From the NCBI GenBank assembly GCA_052390115.1, contig JBQTHE010000031.1, positions 82,048-146,047 on the forward strand: a DNA stretch of 64,000 nt. The letters run 5' to 3'. This DNA comes from GCA-003244245 sp052390115 (GTDB taxonomy: Bacteria > Actinomycetota > Actinomycetes > Mycobacteriales > Pseudonocardiaceae). The stretch's first letter is position 1, and each line of letters starts with the position of its first letter. A program made the position numbers and the translations under genes. This document shows, piece by piece, positions 34,535 through 46,735 of this stretch. The notes beneath the pieces were generated by a model. It was not told the origin of the DNA. It did no database searches and saw nothing but the letters and a program-made list of their open reading frames with translations.

Positions 34535-35810
34535 TCAGCGCTGCAGGCATGAAGGTCGGGCCGGCCGTGCTGGTGCTGGAGGACGGCACCACGGTGCGCG
34601 GCGAGAGCTACGGCGCGGTGGGCCAGACGCTCGGTGAGGCCGTGTTCGCCACCGGGATGACCGGCTACCAGGAGACCCTCACCGACCCGTCCTACCGGCG
34701 CCAGATCGTGGTGCAGACCGCTCCGCATATCGGCAACACCGGCTGGAACGACGAGGATGACGAGTCGCACCGGATTTGGGTCGCCGGTTACGTCGTGCGC
34801 GACCCGGCCCGGATCCCCTCCAACTGGCGGTCTCGCCGGCCGCTCGAGGAGGAACTGGCCCGTCAAGGTGTCGTGGGCATATCGGGCGTGGACACCCGTG
34901 CGCTGACCCGCCGCCTTCGCGAGCATGGCTCGATGCGGGCCGGAATCTTCTCCGGCGCCGCCCTGGCCGCCCCAGCACAGCTGGCAGCACAGGTGCTGGC
35001 CAGCCTCCCCATGACCGGCGCCAACCTGATCGGCGACGTCACCACCCCCCACCCCTACATCATCCCGCCCACCCGCATTCAGCGGGCTCAGCGGGGTTAT
35101 CGGGGTGGCGTTAACCCCGCTGAGCCCGCTGAATGGGGGGTCGGTGAGGCCCGGTTCCGGGTGGTGGCGGTGGATTTGGGGATCAAGTTCAATACGCCGC
35201 GGATGTTGGCGGCGCGGGGGATTGAGACGCATGTGTTGCCGGGTGGCGCCACGGTGGAACAGGTGCTGGAGCGGGAACCCGACGGGGTTTTCCTGTCCAA
35301 CGGCCCGGGCGATCCGGCCACCGCGGACCACGCGGTCTCGTTGACCCGCGCAATGCTGGCCCGGCGGATACCGCTGTTCGGGATCTGCTTCGGCAACCAG
35401 ATCCTCGGCCGGGCTCTGGGGCGGGGCACCTACAAGATGCGCTACGGGCATCGCGGGCTCAACGTTCCGGTCGTCGAGCACGCCACCGGGCGGGTGTCGA
35501 TCACCTCGCAGAACCACGGTTTCGCCGTCCAGGGCGAGCCCGGGGAACGGTTCGATTCCGACTTCGGCGCCGCGGTGGTGAGCCACTCCTGCCCCAACGA
35601 CGGCACCGTCGAGGGCCTGACCGCCCTAGACGTCCCAGCATTCAGCGTCCAATACCACCCCGAAGCCGCCGCTGGCCCGCACGACGCCGCCACCCTCTTC
35701 GATCAGTTCTGCGAGCTCATGGCTCACCCAGACCGCCATTCGGAGCCGAATCGCGGTTTTCGATCCTCGCGAGACCGCAATTCGGCTCCGAATGGCGCAT
35801 CGGAGGGGCC

Positions 35811-35814
<4 letters not shown>
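34531..35814 (+). CDS. carA: Carbamoyl phosphate synthase small subunit
   Basis: About 427 residues, ATG overlapping the pyrC stop. It hydrolyses glutamine and passes ammonia to CarB. N-terminal part TGMTGYQETLTDPSYRRQIV and ISGVDTRALTRRLREHG; class I glutaminase part with LFGICFGNQILGRALG (nucleophile Cys), ITSQNHGFAV and VQYHPEAAAGPHDA (His, Glu). Two oddities: residues around 183-202 (IQRAQRGYRGGVNPAEPAEW) are encoded by a perfect palindrome, and the C-terminal tail RHSEPNRGFRSSRDRNSAPN is encoded by another. Both are extra to the family and look like palindromic elements taken into the frame. Confidence 0.95.
35076..35135. repeat. Perfect palindrome inside carA coding sequence
   Basis: Arms 35077-35099 and 35112-35134 are exact reverse complements over 23 bases (24 with the flanking C-G pair), with a 12-base loop. 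The arm starts ATTCAGCGGGCTCAGCGG. The frame stays open through it. A degenerate copy of the same element lies at 39142-39205 across the carB/pyrF junction. Confidence 0.9.
35735..35796. repeat. Palindrome at the carA/carB junction
   Basis: Arms 35735-35757 and 35774-35796 pair at 22 of 23 positions around a 16-base loop; the arm starts GCCATTCGGAGCCGAATC. It encodes the CarA C-terminal tail and ends 15 bases before the carB start. Sequence differs from the element at 35076, so it is a second palindrome type. Confidence 0.88.
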
Positions 35815-39171
<3,357 letters not shown>

Positions 39172-39182
<11 letters not shown>

Positions 39183-40059
39183 CCCCGCTCAGCCCGCTGA
39201 ATGCGGGTTTGGGGCGCGGTTGGGCGCTGTTGTGGGGGTTAGGGGGGCGCTGTGTGTGGGGATTGATCCGCATCCTGAGCTGCTGCGGGGGTGGGGGGTG
39301 GAGGATGACGTCAAGGGGCTGGAGAGGTTTGCGCTGGGTGCCGTCGACGCGTTGGCGCCGGTGGTGGCGGTGGTCAAGCCGCAGTCGGCGTTCTTCGAGC
39401 GGCATGGGGCGCGCGGCATCGCCGTGCTGGAGCGGGTGCTGGCCGCGGTCCGGGAGGCCGGCGCGCTGGTGCTGCTCGACGTCAAGCGGGGAGACATCGG
39501 TTCCACCATGGCCGGGTACGCCGCCGCCTACCTGAGCGAGGGGGCGCCGCTGGCCGCTGACGCGATCACCGTCTCGCCCTACCTCGGGGTCGGTGCGCTG
39601 GATCCGGCCTTCGAGCTGGCCGGCCGGACCGGGCGGGGGGTGTTCGTGCTGGCGCTGAGCTCCAACCCGGAGGGCGCCGACGTGCAGGCTGCGGTCACCG
39701 GTACCGGAAGCACGGTCGCGCAATCGGTGATCGACGCCGTTGCCTCGCGCAATGCCGGTCACGGCTGCGATTTCGGCGTGGTGGTGGGGGCCACGCCAAC
39801 GGCCGGGGCATTGCGGTTCGAGGCACTCAACGGCCCGATCCTGGTCCCCGGGATTGGCGCACAGGGCGCTTGCCTGGCCGACCTGCCCAAGGTCTTCGGT
39901 GCGGCGGCCCGCAACGTCCTTCCGACCACGTCACGTGACGTGCTGCGGCATGGACCCGGGCCGGAGTCCCTGCGACACGCCGCACGGCGGATCGCCGACG
40001 AGGCGACAGACCTGCTTCAATTCCCGTCGCGGCAGGTCGGAGGTGGCACCCCGCGTTGA
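39172..40059 (+). CDS. pyrF: Orotidine 5'-phosphate decarboxylase
   Basis: 295 residues, subfamily 2 (long form). Decarboxylates OMP to UMP. CVGIDPHPELLRGWG, VVAVVKPQSAFFERHG, LVLLDVKRGDIGSTMAGYA (catalytic Lys-Asp-Lys/Asp network), AITVSPYLGVGALDP, and VPGIGAQGACLADLP. The ATG overlaps carB by 11 bases and its first ~12 residues (MPSNPAQPAECGF) are encoded by a palindromic element. A start further in cannot be excluded but none has a better SD. Confidence 0.95.
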
Positions 40060-40137
40060 ACGGGGGACTGCCCTGGGGATACGGTCGCCGCACCAATCCA
40101 GACCATTCCTAAGCACTAGCAATCGACGGAGGAGACC

Positions 40138-40455
40138 GTGGCCCTTCCCGAGCTGACCGAGGAGCAGCGGGCCGCTGCGCTGGAGAAGGCGGCCGCTGCC
40201 CGACGCGCCAGGGCCGAGCTCAAAGAACGCCTCAAGCGCGGTGGGACCAACCTCACAGAGGTTCTCGCTCAATCCGACAGCGACGACATCCTGGGCAAGA
40301 TGAAGGTTTCGGCTTTGCTTGAGGCCTTGCCCGGCGTGGGCAAGGTCCGCGCCCAGCAGATCATGGAGCGGCTGGAGATCGCTGCCAGCCGGCGGTTGCG
40401 CGGTCTTGGTGACCGCCAGCGCAAGGCGCTGCTCAGCGAGTTCGGCCCAGAATGA
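40138..40455 (+). CDS. mihF: Actinobacterial integration host factor
   Basis: 105 residues, GTG start with GGAGGAG upstream. Basic nucleoid-associated protein unrelated to the HU fold: LTEEQRAAALEKAAAARRAR (long N-terminal helix) and KVSALLEALPGVGKVRAQQI with MERLEIAASRRLRGLGDRQR, a helix-two-turn-helix that bends DNA. Sits between pyrF and gmk as in most actinobacteria. Confidence 0.96.
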   Translation: MALPELTEEQRAAALEKAAAARRARAELKERLKRGGTNLTEVLAQSDSDDILGKMKVSALLEALPGVGKVRAQQIMERLEIAASRRLRGLGDRQRKALLSEFGPE

Positions 40456-40474
40456 CGTAGAGCGACACAGAGTG

Positions 40475-41083
40475 ATGGCGTGTGAGTCGGGGTCCAGCGA
40501 GGCCGCCGGACCCCGACTCACCGTTGTGTCAGGCCCCTCCGGGGTCGGCAAATCCAGCGTGGTCGCCGAGGTGGCGCGACGCTGGCCGCAACTTCTTGTC
40601 AGCGTCTCGGTGACCACCCGATCACCTCGGGTCGGCCAACGGCCCGACGAGCATTACCGCTACGTGGACCAAGCCACCTTCACCCGCATGGTCCAACGTG
40701 GTGAGTTTCTGGAGCACGCCGAGTACGCCGGTAACTTGTATGGCACTCCCGCCGCGCCAGTACGCGAGGCTCTGGCTGCTGGCCGGTCGATGTTGCTGGA
40801 GATCGAAGTGCAGGGTGCGCGGCAGGTTCGGGCCGCGATGACCGGTGCACTGCTGGTGATGCTGGTGCCGCCGTCCTGGGAGGCGCTGTATGCGCGGCTG
40901 TCCGACCGTGGCACGGAGGATCCCGCCGAGCGGGAGCGCCGGTTGCGGGTGGCACGCGAGGAGCTGGAGGCCGTCGGGGAGTTCGATGCGACGATTGTCA
41001 ACGACGACGTGCAACGCGCCGCGCAGGAATTGATAACCTTGATGCTCGGCACGGGTTCCGGACACCGCCGGACCGGCCCGTGA
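40475..41083 (+). CDS. gmk: Guanylate kinase
   Basis: About 202 residues. Phosphorylates GMP to GDP. P-loop VVSGPSGVGKSSVVAEVARR, GMP-site SVTTRSPRVGQRPDEHYRYV, GEFLEHAEYAGNLYGTP, and LVMLVPPSWEALYARLSDRG at the lid. ATG 40475 (or GTG 40472) is the only start before the P-loop strand. Residues 3-16 are encoded by a perfect inverted repeat, and the SD is poor, so translation may depend on the folded 5' end. Confidence 0.94.
   Translation: MACESGSSEAAGPRLTVVSGPSGVGKSSVVAEVARRWPQLLVSVSVTTRSPRVGQRPDEHYRYVDQATFTRMVQRGEFLEHAEYAGNLYGTPAAPVREALAAGRSMLLEIEVQGARQVRAAMTGALLVMLVPPSWEALYARLSDRGTEDPAERERRLRVAREELEAVGEFDATIVNDDVQRAAQELITLMLGTGSGHRRTGP
40482..40521 (+). repeat. Hairpin inside the first codons of gmk
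   Basis: GTGAGTCGGGGTCC (40482-40495) and GGACCCCGACTCAC (40508-40521) are exact complements with a 12-base loop, beginning 7 bases after the gmk start. The GTGAGT/ACTCAC ends are shared with the hairpins after nusB and priA. Confidence 0.8.
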
Positions 41084-41126
41084 CATCTGAACCCCGGTGA
41101 CATCTGAAGGCATCTGGAGACAGTGA

Positions 41127-41417
41127 GTGAGCATCCCTACCGAATTGGGCGCGCTGAGCGCGCCCTCGGTCACTGCCCCTGAGGGCATCACCAACCCCCC
41201 GATCGACGACCTGCTGGGCAAGGTCAGCTCGAAGTACGCCCTGGTCATCTTCGGGGCCAAGCGGGCGCGTCAGATCAACGACTACTACGCGCAGCTCGGG
41301 GAGGGCCTGCTGGAGTACGTCGGCCCGCTGGTCGAGCCAGGGGCCCGGGAGAAGCCGCTGTCGATTGCGTTGCGGGAGATCCACAGCGGCCTACTCGAGC
41401 ACACCGAGGGCGAGTGA
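41127..41417 (+). CDS. rpoZ: RNA polymerase omega subunit
   Basis: 96 residues, GTG start. Omega helps fold and hold the beta' subunit. ITNPPIDDLLGKVSSKYALV and IFGAKRARQINDYYAQLGEG are the conserved core that clamps beta'. Stop overlaps the coaBC start by 4 bases. Confidence 0.96.
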   Translation: MSIPTELGALSAPSVTAPEGITNPPIDDLLGKVSSKYALVIFGAKRARQINDYYAQLGEGLLEYVGPLVEPGAREKPLSIALREIHSGLLEHTEGE

Positions 41418-42658
41418 CCGACGCCGGGCCTGTCCGGCCGGACCTACCCCGGCGGATCGTGCTCGGCGTTTCGGGCGGTATCGCCGCATACAAGGTGTGT
41501 GAGGTGCTCCGCCGTCTCACCGAAGCGGGGCACCAGGTACAGGTGGTTCCCACCGACTCTGCCCTGCGGTTCGTCGGTGCCCCGACCTGGGAAGCGCTGT
41601 CCGGACTACCGGTGCAGCTCGGTCTGTTCGCCGACGTCCCTGAGGTGCCGCACGTGCGGCTGGGGCAGACCGCCGATCTGGTCCTGGTTGCCCCGGCTAC
41701 GGCGGACCTGCTGGCTCGCGCCGCCCACGGCCGGGCTGACGACCTGCTGGCCGCCACGCTGCTCACCGCCCGTTGCCCGGTGCTGCTGATCCCCGCGATG
41801 CACACCGAGATGTGGGAGCACCCGGCAACGGTGCACAACGTCGCGGTGCTGCGCTCGCGCGGAACCGTCGTCGCGCAGCCCGCGACCGGGCGACTCACCG
41901 GCGCCGACTCCGGTGCCGGTCGGCTGCCGGAGCCCTCTGAGATCGTCGATCTCGCCACCTTGCTGCTGCACCGCCCGGATGCCCTGCGGCGAAATCTCAC
42001 CGGCCGGCGGGTGGTGATCTCCGCCGGTGGCACTCGCGAACCGCTGGACCCAGTGCGTTACCTGGGCAACCGATCCTCTGGGCGGCAGGGCTATGCGCTG
42101 GCCCGAGTCGCGGCCCAGCGCGGTGCGCGGGTGACGCTGGTCACGGCGCACACCGCCGATCTCACCGATCCGGCCGGCGTGGAGGTGGTCGTCGTGGGCA
42201 CCGCGCGCGAGCTGCAGGAGGCCATGCTCAAGGCGGCACCCGACGCCGACGCGGTGGTGATGGCGGCCGCTGTCGCGGACTTCCGCCCGGCCAACGCCCA
42301 TCCAAGCAAGATCAAAAAGTCCGATTCGGACCCGGATCCGCTGCCGCTGACCCTCAACCCGGACATTCTGGCCGAGCTGGTGCGAGGCCGCCCGCAGGGT
42401 CAGGTGGTGGTCGGCTTCGCAGCCGAGACCGGTGACTCCGACCGTGGAGTGCTCGCGCACGGTCGGGCCAAACTCGTCAGGAAGCGCTGCGACCTGCTGG
42501 TGGTCAACGCTGTCGGGGAGGGTCGCGCGTTCGAGGTCGAACACAATGCAGGCTGGCTGCTCGGCGACGACGGCGTCGAGATCGAACTGCCCGAGGGCCC
42601 TAAGACGCTGCTCGCCTCCTACGTCTGGGACGCCGTCACGGCCCGACTGACCCGGTGA
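41414..42658 (+). CDS. coaBC: Bifunctional phosphopantothenoylcysteine decarboxylase/synthase
   Basis: 414 residues, GTG overlapping rpoZ. N-terminal FMN flavoprotein (CoaC) with VLGVSGGIAAYKVCEVLRRL, APATADLLARAAHGRADDLL and PAMHTEMWEHPATVHNV; C-terminal CTP-dependent ligase (CoaB) with VVISAGGTREPLDPVRYLGN, SSGRQGYALA and AAVADFRPANAHPSKIKK. Joins cysteine to phosphopantothenate and then decarboxylates, on the way to CoA. Confidence 0.96.
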   Translation: MTDAGPVRPDLPRRIVLGVSGGIAAYKVCEVLRRLTEAGHQVQVVPTDSALRFVGAPTWEALSGLPVQLGLFADVPEVPHVRLGQTADLVLVAPATADLLARAAHGRADDLLAATLLTARCPVLLIPAMHTEMWEHPATVHNVAVLRSRGTVVAQPATGRLTGADSGAGRLPEPSEIVDLATLLLHRPDALRRNLTGRRVVISAGGTREPLDPVRYLGNRSSGRQGYALARVAAQRGARVTLVTAHTADLTDPAGVEVVVVGTARELQEAMLKAAPDADAVVMAAAVADFRPANAHPSKIKKSDSDPDPLPLTLNPDILAELVRGRPQGQVVVGFAAETGDSDRGVLAHGRAKLVRKRCDLLVVNAVGEGRAFEVEHNAGWLLGDDGVEIELPEGPKTLLASYVWDAVTARLTR

Positions 42659-42957
42659 ACCTGGGCCACTTTGTGAGTGGCCAACAGTTCTGGACGGCCC
42701 GCACGACTCTGTTGTTGAGTTCGGGAACTCAGGAGCAGTCTGCGTCGCGGGCACGGGTCGTTTCAAGATCGCAGCGGCTCGTGAGACGTGCGGTGCGGGT
42801 GATGGATGCGCACAAGGTTCCATTAAACGGTCAGCGGGCGCCGCGTGACCTGCAAAAGGTTCCACTTGGCGGTCCGGCCCGAGCAGTGCGAGACCGCGCG
42901 AGATCGTCTGGACGTACTCATCTGCCGATGTGAATGAGTCCCGGTTGGACGGTTGGG
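42659..42957. other. Gene-free gap after coaBC with repeats
   Basis: No gene seen. GGCCACT-TTGTG-AGTGGCC (42664-42682) is a likely coaBC terminator. GAGTTC-GGG-AACTC (42717-42730) follows words resembling the aroC/aroK repeat. AAGGTTCCATTAAACGGTC and AAGGTTCCACTTGGCGGTC, about 45 bases apart (near 42814 and 42857), are a short direct repeat. metK often occupies this spot in actinobacteria; no trace of it is left. Confidence 0.6.
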
Positions 42958-43707
42958 TCAGCGGTTCATCAGTGCGAAGAAGACGCCCCACCCGAGGTAT
43001 TCGCGCTGGTATCTGGTGTGGTGTGCGGGGGCAGTGCTGAGTTCTGTGCGCATCTCGTCCGCCAGTTCATCGTCGGGATTGTCATCGAGCCAGCGGCGGA
43101 TGTTGAGCCATTGGGCCGCGACGTATCGGTCCCAGCTGTCCTGGTTGGCCAGAACCATCTCCACGACGTCACAGCCAAGTTCGCCGAAGTGTTCGATCAG
43201 CTCCGGGAGCGGGAGGAAATCGTCCTTGCTGGTGGCGTAGCAGCCCTCGATGGTGGCCTGGTCGGGGGGATCACGGCGCCAGTACGGTTCGCCGATCAGC
43301 ATCGTGCCGCGGAGGCGAAGGCTGCGGCGGAGGAGTTCAACGGTGCCGGCTACACCATCACCGATCCAGGTGGCGCCGATGCACGAAGCGATGTCGACCG
43401 GCCGGTCGGCGACGTGGTCCGACGCGTCGCCGTGCACGAAGCTGACCAGGTCGGCGACATCCAGCTCGATGGCTCGTGCGCGGGCGGTGGCGATGAACAC
43501 GGTGCTGATGTCGACCCCGATGCCGGTCAGGTGGTGGTCGCGTGCCCAGATGCACAGCATCTCGCCGGTGCCGCAGGCGAGGTCGAGCATTCGCGCCCCC
43601 GGCGGCGGGTTCAGCGCGTGGCCCAAGATAGCCAGTTTGTCGCTGGTGAACGGGTTGTGGATGCGATGGCTGCTCTCGCGGATGGTGAAGCTACGCGGAA
43701 GATCCAC
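42958..43707 (-). CDS. Class I SAM-dependent methyltransferase
   Basis: 249 residues. SAM-binding motif MLDLACGTGEMLCIWARDHH (about 41-60), TGIGVDISTVFIATA (acidic end of strand 2), FVHGDASDHV and SCIGATWIGDGV (strand 4), with PYWRRDPPDQATIEGC beyond. Resembles the Methyltransf_25 group acting on small molecules; substrate unknown. It reads against coaBC and priA and looks like an insertion into the conserved block. Confidence 0.8.
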   Translation of the reverse strand: MDLPRSFTIRESSHRIHNPFTSDKLAILGHALNPPPGARMLDLACGTGEMLCIWARDHHLTGIGVDISTVFIATARARAIELDVADLVSFVHGDASDHVADRPVDIASCIGATWIGDGVAGTVELLRRSLRLRGTMLIGEPYWRRDPPDQATIEGCYATSKDDFLPLPELIEHFGELGCDVVEMVLANQDSWDRYVAAQWLNIRRWLDDNPDDELADEMRTELSTAPAHHTRYQREYLGWGVFFALMNR

Positions 43708-44077
43708 TCTAGGATTCCTTGACGTCCAAGGGGTGCGGGATGGCTAGGGAAGGCGGGCGGCCGTGGTCGGCCGGGGCTGCCTGCACCCTCATCAAGTGCA
43801 CCTCCGTGGACGTGCCGACGTGTGACCCGGCGAGGCTAAGCGCGTCGCGCTTGCACTGTCCATCGGTTTATCGCCCCATGCCCGAACGCACTCTCATGCC
43901 GCTGTCCGTACGTGGGTGCCGCGCAGGCCATGCCGAGTGACCCGTAGGCAGCCCCACCGGAACAGATCGAGGGCGCGATGGACTGGACCTGTGGCGAAAG
44001 CCTCAGTCTGTGTCTGGGGCGAGCTGCGGGAGCCCTGGGCGTGTGGAGCTGACGGGGCGCTCTGGTAGACCCGCCCG
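43708..44077. other. Gene-free gap before priA
   Basis: About 370 bases with no convincing gene on either strand, no tRNA fold and no clear long repeat. It must contain promoters for the minus-strand methyltransferase and for priA. A 73-codon plus-strand frame (43719-43940), rich in Cys and Pro and without SD, is probably chance. Confidence 0.5.
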
Positions 44078-46090
44078 GTGAGCAGCGCCAGCCAGCCGCG
44101 CCGGGGGCAGCCCCGTCGCGGGCAGCCCCGTCGTGGGCAGCAGAGCCCGGCTGCTGTGCTGCCCGTCGCGCGGGTGTGCGTGGACACGCCGCTGGCGCAT
44201 CTGGACCGCCCCTTCGACTACCAGGTACCCGCCGAGCTCGATGCGACCGCGGTGCCCGGCGTGCGCCTTCGGGTCCGTTTCGCCGGACGGCTGGTGGACG
44301 GGTGGCTGCTGGAGCGAACCGAGCGATCCGACCATCCGGGCCGGCTCGGCTGGCTGCACCGGGTGGTCTCCGCGGAGCCCGCGCTCAGCCCGCAGATCGC
44401 CGCCTTGGCCCGGGCGGTGGCCGACCGGTGCGCGGGCACCATGAGCGATGTGCTGCGGCTGGCCGTGCCACCGCGGCATGCCCGTGTCGAGGCCGAGCCG
44501 GTCGGACCGCCGGTGGCCCGTCCGCCGCGACCCGCGGCGCCCGGATGGGGGCGCTACCCTCGCGGACCTGCCTTCCTGGACGCTCTGCACCACGGTCGGG
44601 CGGCGCACGCCTGCTGGCAGGCGCTGCCGGGGGAGGGCTGGCCCGCCCGGCTCGCCGAGGCCGCGGTCACCGTCGCCGCCGCCGGCCGGGGCGCGCTGCT
44701 GGTACTTCCGGACCATCGGGACACCGCACGAGTGCACGCCGCGGTGGCCGCGCTCGCCGGGCCTGACGCGGTGGTCACCCTGGCTGCTGAGTCCGGGCCC
44801 GCCCAGCGCTACCGCCGGTGGTTGGCGGTGCGGCGGGGCATGGTGCGCATCGTGGTCGGCACCCGGGCCGCGGCCTTTGCCCCGGTCGCGGATCTGGGAC
44901 TGATGGTGTTGTGGGACGACGGTGACGACCTGCACGCCGAGCCGCGGGCCCCCTACCCGCACACCCGGCTGGTGCTCGGCCAGCGCGCCGTGCTCGAGGG
45001 CGGGGCGCTGCTGGTGGCCGGCCATGCCCGCACCGCCGAGACGCAGCTGTCGGTCGACACCGGATGGGCGCACGAGATCGTCGCCGCCCGGGACGTGGTG
45101 CGGTCCGCGACGCCGCGGGTCACCGCGATCGGGGAGGACGACACCCAACTGGCCCGGGATCCTGCCGCCCGGGCGGCGCGGCTGCCCGTGGTGGCGTTCG
45201 AAGCGGCGCGCGCGGCGCTGGGCCGCGACCGGCCGGTCCTGGTGCAGGTGCCCCGCCGCGGCTACGTTCCCGCACTGGCCTGCCAGCAGTGCCGCACGGC
45301 GGCCCGCTGCCGGCGTTGCGCCGGCCCGCTGGCGTTGCCCGCCGCCGGTCAGCCCGGCTGCCGGTGGTGCGGCGCCACCGAGGCCGGCTACCGGTGTCCA
45401 GCCTGTGGCTCAGGCCGGTTTCGCGCGATGGTGATCGGCGCTGGCCGCACCGCAGAGGAGCTTGGCCGCGCCTTCCCCGGGGTGGCACTGCTTACCTCCG
45501 GCGGGGGTGGTTCCGGCGGGGGGGAGGTGCTGGCGGACGTACCGCCCGGGCCGGCGCTGGTGGTGTCCACTCCTGGCGCGGAGCCGTTGGCCCGATACGG
45601 GGCGGCGCTGTTGCTGGACGCCGCCGCGCTGCTGGCCCGCCCCGACCTGCGTGCGGCGGAGGAGGCGCTGCGCCGATGGATGACCGCGGCCGCGATGGTC
45701 GAGCCCGCGGCCGACGGCGGCCGGGTGGTCGTGGTCGCCGAGGCGTCGCTGGACACGGTGCAGGCGCTGATCCGATGGGATCCGGTCGGCCACGCGCGTG
45801 CCGAGCTGAGCGCTCGCACCGAGCTCGGCTTCCCACCCGCGGTGCGGATGGCCGCGCTGGACGGCACACCTGACACCCTGGCGGGTCTCGAGCTGCCGGC
45901 TGGGGCCGAGGTGCTGGGTCCGGTGCCGGTTCCGGGGGAACCTGAGGGGGGGGAGCGGCTGCTGGTCCGGGTTCCGCGTTCCCAGGGACCGGCCCTGGCC
46001 ACCGCGCTGGCCGCGCTGCAGGCCGGGCGCAGCGCTCGCAAGCTACCTGACTTCCTGCGGGTCGAGCTCGACCCGCAACAATTGGCCTGA
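44078..46090 (+). CDS. priA: Primosomal protein PriA-like, helicase motifs degenerate
   Basis: 670 residues, GTG start. The N-terminal DNA-binding domain (ARVCVDTPLAHLDRPFDYQV) and the cysteine zinc cluster CQQCRTAARCRRCAGPL with CRWCGATEAGYRCPACGS are intact. The Walker A Gly-Lys-Thr expected near ALLVLPDHRDTARV is missing and the DEAH box reads WDDGDDLH, so it probably does not unwind DNA; this is usual for actinobacterial PriA. N-terminal PRRGQPRRGQPRRGQ comes from three 15-base tandem repeats (44096-44141). Likely role in replication restart or loading. Confidence 0.88.
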   Translation: MSSASQPRRGQPRRGQPRRGQQSPAAVLPVARVCVDTPLAHLDRPFDYQVPAELDATAVPGVRLRVRFAGRLVDGWLLERTERSDHPGRLGWLHRVVSAEPALSPQIAALARAVADRCAGTMSDVLRLAVPPRHARVEAEPVGPPVARPPRPAAPGWGRYPRGPAFLDALHHGRAAHACWQALPGEGWPARLAEAAVTVAAAGRGALLVLPDHRDTARVHAAVAALAGPDAVVTLAAESGPAQRYRRWLAVRRGMVRIVVGTRAAAFAPVADLGLMVLWDDGDDLHAEPRAPYPHTRLVLGQRAVLEGGALLVAGHARTAETQLSVDTGWAHEIVAARDVVRSATPRVTAIGEDDTQLARDPAARAARLPVVAFEAARAALGRDRPVLVQVPRRGYVPALACQQCRTAARCRRCAGPLALPAAGQPGCRWCGATEAGYRCPACGSGRFRAMVIGAGRTAEELGRAFPGVALLTSGGGGSGGGEVLADVPPGPALVVSTPGAEPLARYGAALLLDAAALLARPDLRAAEEALRRWMTAAAMVEPAADGGRVVVVAEASLDTVQALIRWDPVGHARAELSARTELGFPPAVRMAALDGTPDTLAGLELPAGAEVLGPVPVPGEPEGGERLLVRVPRSQGPALATALAALQAGRSARKLPDFLRVELDPQQLA

Positions 46091-46097
46091 CGGCCTC

Positions 46098-46137
46098 GTG
46101 AGTGACGCTGGGTGCCAGAACACCCAATGCCACTCAC
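46098..46137. terminator. Hairpin between priA and def
   Basis: GTGAGTGACGCTGGGTG (46098-46114) pairs with CACCCAATGCCACTCAC (46121-46137) at 14 of 17 positions around a six-base loop. It begins 8 bases after the priA stop and shares GTGAGTG/CACTCAC ends with the nusB/bldD hairpin. Confidence 0.7.
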
Positions 46138-46153
46138 GGGGCATACTGCCCTG

Positions 46154-46732
46154 GTGCCTGTGCAACCCGTCCGGCTCTTCGGCGATCCGGTGCTGTATAC
46201 CCGCGCAGCCGAGGTCGTCGACTTCGACAAGGAGCTGCGCAACCTGGTCCGCGACCTGCTGGACACGATGATTGCCGAGGGCGGAGCCGGGCTCGCGGCC
46301 CCCCAGCTGGGTGTCTTGCTGCGGGTGTTCACCTACCGCCGTGACGACGTTGCGGGGGCTGACCTCACCGGTGACGACGTGACCGGGCACCTGGTCAATC
46401 CCACCTTCGACGTAGTGGGTGACGAGATGCAGGACGGACCGGAGGGCTGCCTGTCGATCCCGGGCCTGTCCTGGGACTGCCGGCGCCACCTGCACGTCGT
46501 CGCCCGTGGGCACAACCAGCACGGCGAGCCGATCGAGGTGCACGGCACCGAGCGGCTGGCGCGGGCGATCCAGCACGAGACCGACCACCTCGACGGCGTG
46601 CTGTTCATCGACCGGCTCGACCCCGAGACACGCAAACAGGCGATGCGGGAAATCCGGCAGGCACGCTGGTTCGGCACCCCCGAGCCGGTGGTCAAGCTCA
46701 GCCCACACCCGATGCTCGGCAAGGTGCGCTGA
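46154..46732 (+). CDS. def: Peptide deformylase
   Basis: About 192 residues; GTG 46154 gives VPVQPVRLFGDPVL, the usual N-terminus, and avoids overlap with the upstream hairpin. Metal hydrolase that removes the formyl group from new proteins. Motif 1 GAGLAAPQLG, motif 2 EGCLSIPG (metal Cys), motif 3 QHETDHLDG (HExxH). Three bases before fmt, its functional opposite. Confidence 0.96.
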   Translation: MPVQPVRLFGDPVLYTRAAEVVDFDKELRNLVRDLLDTMIAEGGAGLAAPQLGVLLRVFTYRRDDVAGADLTGDDVTGHLVNPTFDVVGDEMQDGPEGCLSIPGLSWDCRRHLHVVARGHNQHGEPIEVHGTERLARAIQHETDHLDGVLFIDRLDPETRKQAMREIRQARWFGTPEPVVKLSPHPMLGKVR

Positions 46733-46735
46733 ACG

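Noticed and set aside
43708..44077. tRNA or small RNA gene before priA
   Set aside because: No cloverleaf arms or TTC loop could be found by eye.
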